Shown one piece after another: positions 42,843-54,547 of a DNA stretch of 64,000 nt. A program made the translations under genes and the position numbers. Source of the DNA: Pelagophyceae sp. CCMP2097 (taxonomy: Eukaryota; Sar; Pelagophyceae); the NCBI GenBank assembly GCA_026770575.1, contig MU657186.1:81672-145671 (forward strand), written 5' to 3'. The notes under the pieces are model-generated. The model saw nothing but the letters and a program-made list of their open reading frames with translations, did no database searches and had not been told where the DNA came from. Every line of letters starts with the position of its first letter. The first letter of the stretch is position 1.

Positions 42843-43243
42843 GGCGACGCAAGCAAGGGGAACACGCGAGCCCGCGTTCGTCCTTCCAACGCGCAGGCGA
42901 ACGCGCTGTGCTGCCACTGGCAGGTGCTCTTCCTCTCGCTCGCCGTCGGGCTCCGGCGGCGCGTCCTCACAGGCCGCTCGGCCGCGCGGTCTCGTGAGAT
43001 AGATCAGATCTAAGATCTAAGGTCGCCAAAGCCATCGCACTTGACTCCAAGTTTCCGAAGCGCATCGACCGCCGTCCGCGCGCGGTGTGCGTTTCTCGGC
43101 GGTCACGAAACGGCGAGGCGCCAGTTCGGGAGAAGATTTATCGAAACAGCGCGGTTGAGTGAATGGCTCCTCAGCGAGAGGGCCACGCGATCGGCGGGAG
43201 CTGCGGCTGCGGCTTCGCACGCCCCGCGCCGTCGGACGGGCGT

Positions 43244-45938
43244 TCACTTGTGGACCACGTCCTCGTCCACGATGGACAGCAGCGCGCGAGCCGCCTATCC
43301 GGAGAGGCTCGACGGCGCGAGGATTGCGAAAGAGGACGTGGGAAAAAGAGGCCCTCTCTCGTGGCGCGGGTCCACAAACGCGAAACGCACCGCGAGGAAG
43401 TCGTCGGCGAGGCCCGCCGTATCTTCGCCAGTGAGCGACTCGGCGGCGTCGACCTGGCGCGCGCGTGGGCTTTCCGCGTCGACGGCGACGGCGCCCTTTC
43501 GCAAGGTCCACTCCGACGAGGGAGACTTACGAGTTCGTCGAGCGTCTGCTTGAGTTTATCGTGGTCCTTGTCGCCGAGTTTAATGCGCGCGCCGCCGACG
43601 TCGACGTCGAGGAGGAGGTTGTGCAGCGCCTTGCACGTAACCGCGGCCAGCTCCATGTCTCTCAGCCCGGCGCGCCGGACGACGCCGATCAGCTCGGCGG
43701 CGCCGCGGAGGTCGGCGCGCCAGAGGATGGCCTTTGTCCGCGCGTCGGCGGCGATGTTGACAAGAGCGCCGCAGGCGCAGAAGACGACGTCGCGCGACGG
43801 GTGCGCCAGCAGCAGCACCAGCGCCTCGTCGACGCCCGCGGCGCGCATGAGCAGCCGGACGTCGGCATCTCGCGAAAAATTGCCAAAGGCGCGCGCCGCC
43901 TCGGAGACGGCCTCGTCGTTGGCGTGGACGAGGACGGAGAGTAAATGCTCGCACGTGGCCTCTTGGTTTTCAAACAACGTCGAGCCCTCCGATTCTCCGC
44001 CCGCCCGCCTCGAGGGGAGGCGGTGCGCGACGTAGTACGAGAGGTTGGTGATGGCCGAGACGACGTTTAAAAGCAGCTCTTCGCGATCCAGTTCCGCGGC
44101 TGCGCTCAACAACCGCGAGAGGACGTCGATTCCCGGCGCGTGCGCGACGGCGACGCCGACCGCCGGGTTGATGCAGACGTTTGCGGCGAGGCGGATGAGT
44201 TTGATCACGATTTGCTCGAGCCCCTTCCACCGCGCGTCGGCCGCGGCGTCATAGCTGCCGCGCGGCGCGAGGCGGAGCCAGGCGTCGCCAGAGGCCCGTA
44301 GGAGTTTGACAAGGTGCAGGGCGCCCTCCAAGTCGTCGCCGGCGACGAGGCGGCGGTTGCGGTCGTTGCCTGCAGTGAGGTTGCCTAAAACGAAACCTAG
44401 ACGCACGACGACGGCGGGGTACGTAGAGGCTTCGGTATTCATCGCGTCGCCGTCGTCCGTCTTCGCCACGTCATCCGTGGCGCGGTGCGCTCTTTGGAGG
44501 GCGTCGAACATGTCCAGAATGCGTTTTGGGTCGGCGTTGAGCTGCGCGCGCATGGGCTCGTGCAGCGACAGCTTCGCCAGAGCACGAGCGGCGTTCAAAG
44601 CCAGCTCCCAGTAGCCCGCAAAGGGCTTGAGGGCCGACGCGAGCGCCGTCGCGCACTTCGCGGTTTCGAGCTGGCGCGCCTGCGCGCGGTCCGCGCACAT
44701 GTTGCGCAGGGCGCCCGTGACCTGTACGAGCAGCTGCGCCACGGGCTTGCGCTTCAACCGCCTCGCCACGTCTCTGCGCCGCACGGCTGCGACGCCGGCT
44801 CGCAAAGCGTCGCAGAGCACGACCGCCAGGCCCGCGCGGCCGAGGGCCTTCAAATGCGTTTCGTCGTTACTCATATTTTTCAGGAAGCCGCAGACGTAGA
44901 CTAAAGCGTCGATGTTCACCGCCGTCTTCCCACCGGCACCCGCGTCGAGTTTCTGCGCGCACTGCGCGACAACGCGGAGCGCGGCGCCGACGACTCGGTG
45001 TTTGAGGAAGAGGTTGTCGTGCTCCGGAGACCTCGAGACGTCGAAGAGGGACCTCGCGACTTTGAGAGCGTCTGCGCCGTTTAAAGCGCAGTCGACGAGG
45101 CTCAGAGCGTCGCGGCCGATGGCCACGCGCGCGGAAACGTCTGCATGGTCGACGCAGTTTGTCAGGGCGTCAAAAAGCACTTCTCGCTGCAGCGCCGTCA
45201 GCCCCGCGTCGGCGATATACGGAGCCAGCTCGTCGTCCAGCACGCGCAGAACCTCTGCGCCGTCCAGCGCGCCCAGAGTGCGCAGCTTCGCCGCGATGAC
45301 CGAGACGTCGCCTGCGCGCGCAGAGATGATCCTTCGATTGCCGAATCGGGTGTCAAGGCGCGGGCGGCCTTACGCGTCGACGTGGCGGCGCCCTCGGAGC
45401 CCCGGTCGTCATCGTCGTAGTCCTGCGGCTCGTCGAAGCCCTGGGACCTCGCGGACCCGGGCGTGCCCGCGCGCGACTCTGGCCTGTTCCTCGCGGCGTC
45501 CGCGTCCAGGAACAACGTGCGGTTGCGAGACACGCCCGCCGGCGTGAAGGGCCGCGAGGGGTCCTTCAGCGACGCGCGCGCCTCTTGGATCGCCGACGCG
45601 ATGGTGCCGTGGCGCCGCATCTGCATGCCCTTTGCTCGGTGCTTTTGGCCCGCCGGGTCGACGCTCCCTTCGGGGCGCGGCCCGTTGTGCGCGCGCAGCC
45701 GGTTCGACGCCGACAATTTCGCGCGTCGCCGCGCGCGGCCCCGCGACGCAAAAGACCCGCCAACGGTGTCCCCGGGCTGCTGCTCAAACGAAGCGTGGCT
45801 CGAGCTCGAGGACAAACGAACCGTCGCCAAAAAAACGAAGCCACGGCGTGCGGCTTGCTGGGCGGACGGAGGACGCGTCCCTCTGACGTCGGGCCGTTGG
45901 GCGCTGCCCGCTACGCTGCATGGCCGCAGGCAGTCCAT
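43244..45938 (-). CDS. ARMC2: armadillo repeat protein ARMC2
   Basis: The N-terminal exon, from ATG 45938, contains HGTIASAIQEARASLKDPSR followed by PFTPAGVSRNRTLF, which matches the ARMC2 family head. The long second exon carries armadillo repeats: VYVCGFLKNMSNDETHLKAL, VTGALRNMCADRAQARQLET, RLGFVLGNLTAGNDRNRRLV, IRLAANVCINPAVGVAVA, AARAFGNFSRDADVRLLMRA and GALVNIAADARTKAILWR. Two short last exons give VDAAESLTGEDTAGLADDFL and AARALLSIVDEDVVHK to the stop at 43244, using the donor GTAAGT near 43531 and the acceptor GATAG near 43288. Length of about 850 aa matches human ARMC2. ARMC2 is an adaptor for radial-spoke transport and assembly in motile cilia, so its presence argues for a flagellate stage. 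Confidence 0.8.
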
Positions 45939-46205
45939 GGTATCTGCGCGCGTGCCATGGACAGAGGCGCTGCTTGAAAATTGCTTGAACCAGAGACGCT
46001 ACTCGGTCTTAAGTTGTGGTGAGATGCACTGGAGCGGTGGCTCGTCGACACCGGAGCGGATCGCTCGGTGCGGGCCCCCGCGCGTTTGGCTGTCGCCGGG
46101 CGCAGGGCCCCGCGCCCTCGGAAGGCCGCTCGGACGGCGAGCCGTGCGCTCGAGCCAACTCGAGCGCCGCGCGGCGGCGGCGGCGGCGGCGAGCAGCAAA
46201 CGGGC

Positions 46206-47376
46206 CTAGCGCTTGGCGAACGAGAGCTGCAGCAAGTCCGTCTGTGTGAGCTTGAAGTTGTTGAGCACGGTGAGCGCGAGGCCCCTACGCGCGGCGGCGG
46301 TCCCGGGGCGGTCCGGAGCCTTTCACCGCAGACAAGGGCGCTCACGCTTGGATCTCGTCGGTGAACTCGACGAAGGCGATGCCCTTCTTGCCCGGCACCA
46401 TGCGCACCTCCTTGAAGCCGGCGTGCTGCTGGAAGAGGATGGAGAGGGCGATGTCCGTGCCTGTCGACGCGATAAAACGGGCGTTTCATTCTCTCGCGCC
46501 GTCGTCGAAAGACACCCTTGCACAGAGAGCTCCCAAGCGCAACGCACAGTCGTCGGGGAGGTTCTGCGCAAAGAGGACCTAAGATGTGCGAGCGAGTTTG
46601 CCGCGTCGAGGCCGGTACGAGCGCGGCGGCGGCGCACGTTGCTCGGCGTCATGTTCACGGCGTCCATGAGCACCTTTGGCGCGGCCGGCGGGGCACCTGT
46701 GATTGTGACTTTGAGGCATGGTGCCCCCCTGTGCAACGGCGAGGACGCCGCGGGGCCGACCGTTCTCAGTTCGTGGTTGCTTCGGCTTCTTCTCCGTCGG
46801 CGGCTCGGGCCTACGTGTGCGCGTCGAAGATGTATCCTCGGACGGCGAGCATTCTTCGCATAGCAAGACACGAGGCCGCACCGCGCTCGCTTCTCGCGCT
46901 GGACGAACGTGCCGTCCGCCTTGGAGCACACGTCGGACTTGGTCTTCGCGAACGCGATGCGCATCGGCTTGTCGTAAAAGGGAAAGCCCTAGAGGCGTGT
47001 TTGAGCGACTCGCGCGCAGGGTCGTACACGTCTCGACAGCGCTGAGGCGGGTCCTTGCCTGCATCTGGCGGAGTGCGTTCGTCGCCGCGCCGATGTCCGC
47101 GAACACGACCCATGCCTGCGCACCGCGTCGCGCGCCGTGCGTCTTCCTCGCGGATGGACCGCGGCCGTTCAAACGCATCCCAGATCCCGTTGGCCCCTCT
47201 GCGCGCGTTCTCGACGCGCCTGGCCGCGGAGCCGGATGCCGCGGCAGCAGACGACGTCGATGATCTTGCCGAACTGCGAGAAGACGGAGTAGATGGACTT
47301 CTTCAGGGCGTCTTTTTTGATCTTCTCATTAAGGTTGTTGATATACACCGTCTGACTCGGCTCTGCGGCGTCCGCC
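46206..47376 (-). CDS. SNRPB2: U1A/U2B''-type spliceosomal snRNP protein
   Basis: Starts [20 protein letters not shown], followed by [20 protein letters not shown]. This is the first RRM of the U1A/U2B''/SNF family, with RNP2 (VYINNL). Later exons give [19 protein letters not shown] (RNP1 region), [20 protein letters not shown] and [13 protein letters not shown] proline/alanine linker follows. The second RRM ends in [20 protein letters not shown] and [19 protein letters not shown] before the stop at 46206. The protein binds U1 hairpin II or U2 hairpin IV RNA. Which paralogue it is cannot be settled; many protists have a single protein doing both jobs. About five exons. Confidence 0.85.
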
Positions 47377-47579
47377 ATGGCACCGAAAGCCGGCGAAGCG
47401 CGCGCGGCCGGGAGAAGGGGCGGCGGCGGCGCGGAGCAAAGGGCAGGGGCGCGACCGTCGGGCTCGGGTTCTCGGCGAGCGATGTTGCGGTTTTGGCGAT
47501 TATTCTCGAAGTTATTGTTGTAACTTGGCGGCCCTCTCCTCGAGTGATTTGGCCGCGTCGAGGCAGTCCGGGCACGCAC

Positions 47580-48840
47580 ATGGCGCACGCCTCTGCGATC
47601 GACGCGCTCGAGCGGGCGGCCGATGCCGAGAAGGTACGCACAATCCTCGCCTGCGTGAGTGATTGAACTGGGCTGCCTTCGATCGAACCTCCTAGGCCCA
47701 GCTCGCGAGCGACCGACGAGCGCTCGAGGACGACCGCGCGGCCTTTCTGCGCGAAACCGACGAGAAGCTCGCGCGCGAGGAGGAGGAGTCAACGTCGGCG
47801 GCGCGCGATTCGAGACGTCGCGCGCCGTGCTGACCAAGGTCGAGAACTCGATGCTCGGACGCATGTTCGGGCGCTGCGCCGCTATGCCGCAGCTGGATCC
47901 CGACGATGGGTCCATCTTCATCGACCGCGACGGCGAGCGGTTCCGACTGCTCCTCGACTTCCTCCGCGGCGATCCTCCGGACGGAATGTGCATGCGGAGG
48001 GCGCGCACGCAGAGGGCGATCCGCGCGCTGCCCGAGGCTGCGCAGGAAGCAATGGTACAGGAGCTGGACTACTTCGACCGACGACGCAACACGTTCTGCA
48101 AGGGGCCGTCCATGAACTGGGAACGTTCAGATTAGTGCTGCTGCCGTGCTTTCCGGAGGGCGTGTTGTGGTGTTTGGCGGTTATTCGGATACGACCTGGG
48201 GTCATTTAGCTATGACGGAATTGCTCGACTCGCAGACGATGACCTGGACGCATGGGCCGCACATGGTTACAGGACGATCTGGACGCAGGGGCCGAACATG
48301 CAATCGGCACGATACGGTTGTGCTGCTTTCGCACTCGGCTCTCGGAGGGTCCTCGTCGTTGGCGGGTACAATCGGACGTCCCGCTTGTCGACTCGCGAGA
48401 TTTTAAGCCTGGACACGATGGCCTTTACGCCGGGACCCGCCATGGCCGGTCCACGCAGCAGATGCGCAGCCGTCGCGTTGGAGGAGCACCGCATATTGGT
48501 TGCCGGTGGTGAAACAAATTCAGGATATTTGGACGTAAAGTTGGCAGGCTTCACGTCGGCCTGCGTCGGCTTTAAACTTTTAACTTTTAACATTACAACA
48601 TTACCATTAAATTTTGCAAACGACGGAGGTCCTCGACATCCGGACCATGCCCGTCGATGAGTTCGGCACGCTGTGGTTGCGCGGCCGTGCCCGTCGACGC
48701 GCAGCACGTCCTCGTCCTCGGCGGCTTGGACTCGTTAGGCGCGTTTTTGGCGACAACCGAGCTCTCGACATGGCGACGAGTTCGCGGCCGGGCCGATAAT
48801 GCTGACCGGGGGCCGTGGCTTCGCATCCGCTCGACTCGAC
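47580..48840 (+). pseudogene. BTB/T1-kelch protein gene with disrupted frame
   Basis: Starts [18 protein letters not shown], with an intron 47634-47695, then [20 protein letters not shown]. After a Glu run the frame shifts by one base into a K+-channel-type T1/BTB domain: [52 protein letters not shown]. Downstream are kelch repeats in changing frames: GGRVVVFGGYSDTTWGHLAM, RRVLVVGGYNRTSRLSTREI, EHRILVAGGETNSGYLD, QHVLVLGGLDSLGAFLATTE. At least four frame changes lack good splice sites, so the gene is either decayed or heavily mis-sequenced. Intact BTB-kelch proteins are substrate adaptors of CUL3 ubiquitin ligases. Confidence 0.6.
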
Positions 48841-49079
48841 GTTGAGGTGACGATCAGAGGCGCGCACGAACGCTTCACCGACAGTGACGTTCGATGCGCC
48901 CGCCCGCCGCAGAACGGCGGCAACTGCGCCTCGCGCGCGACGAGCCGCCGCGACCCGCACGTCCGCGGGCCTCTCTCCCTAAACTTCCTTCGTGGTCCCC
49001 GCCTCTCGGGCCTCGTTCCATCCCGGGCGTCCGGGTGCCGCTTCCGACCGTGCGGCGTGTAAAAAACACAAACATAACA

Positions 49080-52000
49080 TTACACGGGGTCGCGCTCCTT
49101 GCATACGCTGCGCTTGATCTTGCGGATGCGGTCGTAGAGCGGCGACGGCGCCAGCGTCTCGTAGCCGCCCATGCGCGCGGGGGGCTCGCCGTACTTGCGC
49201 GGCCGTTCAGAATGGTGCAAAACGCCCTCGAGGTCGGCGTGCGTCGGGTCGTCGTCCTTCGCCGCGGCGTTTCTCCGTTTCTGCGCAGGCGGCCGCGCCA
49301 CGGCCTCCAAGTCGCGGAGGCGGCGGTCGAAGACGCGGACGAGCTCGTCGCGGTCAAAGGCTATAGGGGCGATTAAACGGACCGTGTCGCGGATCATCGA
49401 CTCCTTAATGCGAGCGTCGAGCCTAGTGGATGTGTCTAAGATGGCGGGGTGTGCATTCACGTCTCGAAGAAGGCAAGCGACGCACGGCGTCTCGCGGGCC
49501 ATGGACGGCGAGGCGTTGACTTCGATGAGCCACGGCCGGCGGTCCTCGTCTATGAGGACGTCGTAGCCGAAGACTTCGAACGAGTTCGGCTGATGTGGCA
49601 CCTCGTCTTCCGCCGCCACCAGCGACTTGACGATCAAATTGCAAATCGAAGACCAGACGGCGGAGACGTCGAGCGTAGAATCCTCTGCTGTTAAAACCTT
49701 CCACAAAAAGTCTAGAGTACACTTGGTCTGCGCGGCCTCGTTCGCCGAAGCGCCGGCAAAGGGCCCAGAGTTGCCAGAGTCCTCGTACGAGCCGTGTTTC
49801 TGGATCGAAGCGTTTGTGAGGTGGACGAACTTGTCGTCACAGCCTTCTGCATTGTCGTTGAACTTTTTCGTGGCCACGCGCGCAAAGCCCTCGGTGTACA
49901 CAAAGGCCTCCAGAGGCTGGAAAGACGTCACCAGCACATACAGCCTGAGATCGAACTTGTGGCCGCGCAGCAGCATGGGCCGCGGGATGTAGCGCTGGAC
50001 TACCACGGGGTCGGAGTACGTCACATCATCGAGCGAGGCAACCACGGAAATCCCGCGGCCGCGGGACAAGCCGCAGGGCTTCATGATCCACAAGTTCGTC
50101 TCCCCAGACTCCAAAGATACCGCCTTGACGCGGTGGAACTCGGAGACTAAAGCAGGGTAGTCTTGCGGCAGCAGGAAAGTCGTCGGGCAGACGTCGAATT
50201 CGCCTTGAAAACGACCGCCCTTGACCATCTTCTGCATCTTCAGCAAAGCGCGCGCGAGCAGGTCCTTGCGCGTCAAATGGCGCGCGCCGGGGTAGTGGTT
50301 TACGCGCTGCCATGATAAAAGATGGTCATAGTTGACTCGTGGTCGCGACCACGTCCAAAGCAGATTCCAAGTCGTCTTCAGCCCCAGCCCCGCGGGCAGC
50401 TCGACCCAGTCCGAGTCTCCCGAGAGGACGTGCGTCACAATATCAAAGACCTCTGGCCTGGAAGAGTTGACGCGAAAGTGCAAAGCCCACGGCCGCCCGC
50501 CGTACACAGCTTCGTTGCCCTCCGGCCGAGACCGCCGCACCGCCTCGTTGCCGTCCGGCCGCGGCCGCGCCGGCGCCACGGCGGCGCCGCCGTCGTCGTC
50601 GCTGTCGTCCGACGCCGGATTCGACGGCAGGCTCCGCCTGGCCGACGAGCCTCGCATGACGGAGAACACGGCTGCGTAATCCGACATGACCGCTTGAAAC
50701 ACCGTGTAAAGCCGCCACTGCCGCGTCATGGCCGCGCGCACGTCGCTCGCGTGCGCCTTTTTGCGCCGCGCGCCGAAGGATGTGGACCAGACCGTAAAGA
50801 TGGACGCCCAGTCGGGGTGCGCGCCCGCAAAGTCCGACGCGGGACGCTTCCGCCGCACGACGCCTTCGCTTGGTCGCGCGGCGCCGACGCCGCCGTCGGC
50901 GCCACGAGCCGCCACGCCTCGCGCGGCGGCCTCTGTCTTCGCCGCGGGTCCCAAACGCCGAGCCACGACGACTTTATATGCATCGTCTGCAGTCGCGACG
51001 CTCTCCGCCTCGTCCGCAGTCGCGTGCCGCGCGCCCGCTTCCTCGACGGCGGCTTCGACGGCGGGGGCGTCGGCCACAACCCGTTCGGAACCGGCCGTCG
51101 AGTAGTCGTCGTCGTCATTAGCTCGGGCCGCGTCGTCGCAGCCCCGCGTCGGCTCCTCTTCTGGATAAGGCGCCGCGGGCCGGCTCGTCGACTCGGCCAA
51201 GGAAGCCGTCTTCGACGCGGCCTCCTGCCGTCGGAGAGCCGCGGGTCGTCGGTGCAATGCCGAAGAAGCGGCGTCCCCGTCGTCGACAGATGCGTGCCGA
51301 GCGGCACCTTGGCCTCTCCGCGCCGCCTCGGTCACTTCGACGGCGCTGCCGCTGCCCGACGGCGCCGTCGGCGCGCGAGCCGCACCGTGAGCGGCGACAC
51401 GCGATGCCGGCTGGGCTTCTGGAGCGCGCGGCGACGACGACGCGTCGTCGATTTCTGCCGCGTCGCCGACTGCTGCCGCATCGCCGACTGCTGCCGCGTC
51501 GTCGACAGGTGCCGCGTCGTCGAATGCTGCGGCGTCGTCGACTGCTGCCGCGTCGTCAACGTCTCCAGAGGATGCGGATTCGTCGTCGTCGCTCTGATCG
51601 TCGACGAGCGGCGGCGCGCCATCGGAAGGAGCTTCTGAGGGTCGCGGAGCGCGCGGAGGCGAGGCCACCGCGTCGGGCTGTCCGTCGGACGGAGCGCCGT
51701 TGGACGAAGCGCTGTCGGACGGAGCCACGACGGCGGCGTCGTCGGATGCTGCGGCGGTGTCGACGTCGGATGCTACGACGGCGTGAGGCGATGCCGCTGC
51801 GACGGCGTCGGCTCGAGGCGACGCCGCTGCGACGTCGACGCGAAGGCGAGGCGACGCCGCTGCGGCGGCGTCGGCGCGAGGCGACGCCGGTGCGACGTCG
51901 ACACAGAGGCGAGGCGACGCCTCCTTGTGCAAAAAAAAGTCGTTTGCCGGAGCAGCCGCATTCACCCGAGGCGAAGAGGCGGTGACGTACCGACTCGCGC

Positions 52001-53323
52001 CTCCTCGAGGCGTGTCTCGCGCGCCGCCTTGGTCGGCGTGAGCCGAGTTCGCGTCGACGACGGGCTCGTTCTCCTTGCGCTCCTCGTCGTCGGCCGCCGC
52101 GCGCACGTCGCCTCGGCTCTCCGACGGGCCGCTGGTCTCAAGCGGTGCTTCCAGCGGGTCCTGCCGCCGTCGCACGGGAGCCTCGTCGGCTGCGTCGTCG
52201 TCGGTCTCCCGTCGCGCAGAAGGCGGCTCGACGGCGTCCACGGCGGGCTCGGCGTCGGTCCGCGCGTCGTCGTCGTCGTCTCGAGCGGCAGGCGCCGCGT
52301 CGTCTCCGACGGCGTCGCCGTCGTGAGGCGGCGGCGCCGGGCGGACCGCGGCGGCGTCGTCCTCGTCGTCAGTCGAGTCGCCGCCGGAGACGGACTCGGA
52401 CTCGCTCGAGAGCTCGCCGCGCTTGCGCCGCGCTTCCGCGTCCAGCTTGCGAGCGCGGTCGGCGTCGCGCCGTTCGGAAATACGCACGGCGCGGCGCTGC
52501 TGGAGGCGCGTCATCGCCAGCGCGCGCCGCGCCTCGCGCTGCCGCGCGATGAAGTCGTCGTGCGACTCGGCCACCGCGGCCTTCTTCTTGCGAGACCGCT
52601 GGCGGAGGCCGCCGTTGCCGCCGCCGACGCAGACGGTGCTCCCCCACTGCGACAGCTCCGCGGACCGCTGCGAACGCTTCGCCGCAGCCTTGCGGCCGTC
52701 GGCGGTCGGCCAGGCCGCCGCCGCGGGCCCCGCCGCGACCTGTCTGTCGTCGGCCGCCGCGCCGTGCGACGCCGACGCCGACGCCGCGTCGGCGTCGGCT
52801 CTCGAGACCGCGTCGTCGTCGGCGCGCGACGACGCGGCGCCCTGCGACGCGTCGTCGTCGCGCTGGCGGCGCTCGCTCGGGAGCGGTGCGCCGCGGGACT
52901 GCGCCGAGAAGATGGACTCCAGCGCCGTGCGCCGCGGCTCGGGTGCCCGCGGCGCGTCGTAGTCGTGCGCCGGCGCGTCGTCGTCGCCGTTGAGCAGCGC
53001 CAGCACGCGGTCGCACGCGCGCCGCGCCTCGAGCTCCGCGGCGACCTAGCGGCGGCTTCTTGAGGAACGACGGCGTCCACAGTCCGCGACGGTCGCAGGA
53101 CGCCGGCGCGCACGGCTGCGTGCTGGCGCCGCGCGTAAGCGACGAGCGCGGTCGGCGCGTCGCCGGGGGTAGAGCCTTGGGCCAGCAGGGCCTCGACGAC
53201 GGCCTGAAGCTCGACGAGGCGCTCGGAAGCCGTCTCCTCGATCTCGTCCAGACGTATCAACGCGCTCCCAAAGTCCGGCGGCCCGCCCTGGACCGCGCGC
53301 ACGGCGCGGTAGCCTTGCGCCAT
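49080..53323 (-). CDS. tubulin tyrosine ligase-like (TTLL) protein with very long disordered N-terminus
   Basis: Exon 1 (ATG 53323) gives MAQGYRAVRAVQGGPPDFGS and a helical stretch; a tiny intron (about 26-35 bases, acceptor TAG at about 53048) leads into VAAELEARRACDRVLALLNG. About 700 residues of Asp/Ala/Glu-rich repeats follow, such as AAVDDAAAFDDAAPVDDAAA and ASPRADAAAAASPRLRVDVA. The C-terminal 450 residues form the TTL domain: YDHLLSWQRVNHYPGARHLT, LWIMKPCGLSRGRGISVV, VVVQRYIPRPMLLRGHKFDL with RLYVLV, FVHLTNASIQKHG, FEVFGYDVLIDEDRRPWLIE and VNASPS. ATP-grasp residues are in place, so it should add glutamate (or glycine) to tubulin tails, mostly in axonemes. The TTLL subtype is not certain. 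Confidence 0.85.
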
Positions 53324-53535
53324 GCGTTCGATAGGCCCGGCCGCCGGCTTAAGCCGGCGCTACTTAGCGGCTACTAGTAGTAGGCTGCAGGTGGCCGCAG
53401 GTCCCCATAAAACCCGTTACTAAATCGGACCCGAACAAATCTCCGAACCGGACCTTTTTTGCAAACCGTCAAACTCCAGCCGTCAACGAGTCCGTCAACG
53501 ACCGCGACAGGTGAGGCCGCGCGGACTGCGCCGCC

Positions 53536-53640
53536 GAGGATAGGGCCCGCGCGGGCGGCCGGAGAGGATAGGGCCCGCGCGAGCGGCCGGAGAGGATAGG
53601 GCCCGCGCGGGCGGCCGGAGAGGATAGGGCCCGCGCGGCG
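53536..53640 (+). repeat. 28-base GC-rich tandem repeat, about 3.7 copies
   Basis: Unit GAGGATAGGGCCCGCGCGGG plus CGGCCGGA, nearly identical copies. It lies in the intergenic stretch between the TTLL start and the gene at 53766. Each unit contains the palindromes GGGCCC and GCGCGC. Confidence 0.85.
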
Positions 53641-53765
53641 CCCGCGCCGCTGGGCGAGCGGGGCGGATGCCGCACGGAGCGGTCTCCGCCCCTCTGGGCT
53701 TGAGATGTCGCACGCCCCCCCTCTCCAAGTCCGATGTCCGACGGCCGCCCCCGCAGGCCTCCACC

Positions 53766-54345
53766 ATGATGCTCGGCCCGGACGTGACGCCGCGCGTGCG
53801 CGCGGCGCCGCCGGTGCGCGCGGCGCCCTTTGCCGTCGGAGGTTCCTTTCTGGTGGACAAGCACGACGTGGCCCCTGCTGCTGCGCCTAAGCTCTCCGAG
53901 GACCAGCGCGTGGAAGCGTACCAGTTCGCCGCGCGGACGAAAAACGTCTCCATCAACCGCAGCCGCGGCGGGTGCGTTCATGCAAAGGCATAGAGGAGGC
54001 GCCGCCGCAGGGACGTGTGGGACGCCGCGCGCTCGCTTTCTGGCGCGGTCGACGGCGCGCCGTAGGCCGTCCATCCTGTCGCACGACAACTTCGAGGCGC
54101 CGCCGCCCGTAGCGGCGTACCGTCCGCAGCAGCCGCTGTCGCAGCACGTCGGCGGCGCTCCCCACGGCTCTGCGTACGCGCAGACTCGCGAGACGGCCGC
54201 CGCGAACAAGCACAAGGCCAAGGGCGGCGGCAACCCGCTCACCTGGGGCAACGACGCGCCGCCGCCGTCGCCTCGCGGCGGCCGAAGCAATGGCGGCGGC
54301 AACCAGCGGCCTTCGGAAATGGCTTCGATCATGAATCACCAATAA
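53766..54345 (+). CDS. small disordered basic protein, unknown
   Basis: Two exons separated by a short intron near 53970-54060. Exon 1: MMLGPDVTPRVRAAPPVRAA, PFAVGGSFLVDKHDVAPAAA and QFAARTKNVSINRSRGG. Exon 2: RPSILSHDNFEAPPPVAAYR, TRETAAANKHKAKGGGNPLT, WGNDAPPPSPRGGRSNGG and a C-terminal MASIMNHQ. There is no hydrophobic segment. Composition (Pro, Gly, Ala, Asn, short conserved-looking motifs) recalls small microtubule- or actin-binding disordered proteins, but no family is recognised. Confidence 0.55.
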
Positions 54346-54547
54346 GCCGCTCTCTACGCTCTATGAGCACCCCCTCAAGTTTTCCTCATCGGGTGGTACG
54401 CCTCGACGCGCCTCGTCGACGGCGCGGCATGCTTTGAACCCCCCCCATCTCAGTAACAAAATCCGAAAGAGCCCGAGGTGCCTGCCCGCGCCGCCGCGTC
54501 TTCGAGAGACTCGAGGCCCGCGGCTGCTCCGCCGTCTTAGAAAAGGT

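Noticed and set aside
50322..52600. Long plus-strand frames opposite the TTLL gene
   Set aside because: Arg/Pro-rich mirror of the Asp/Ala repeats; the TTL domain establishes the minus strand.
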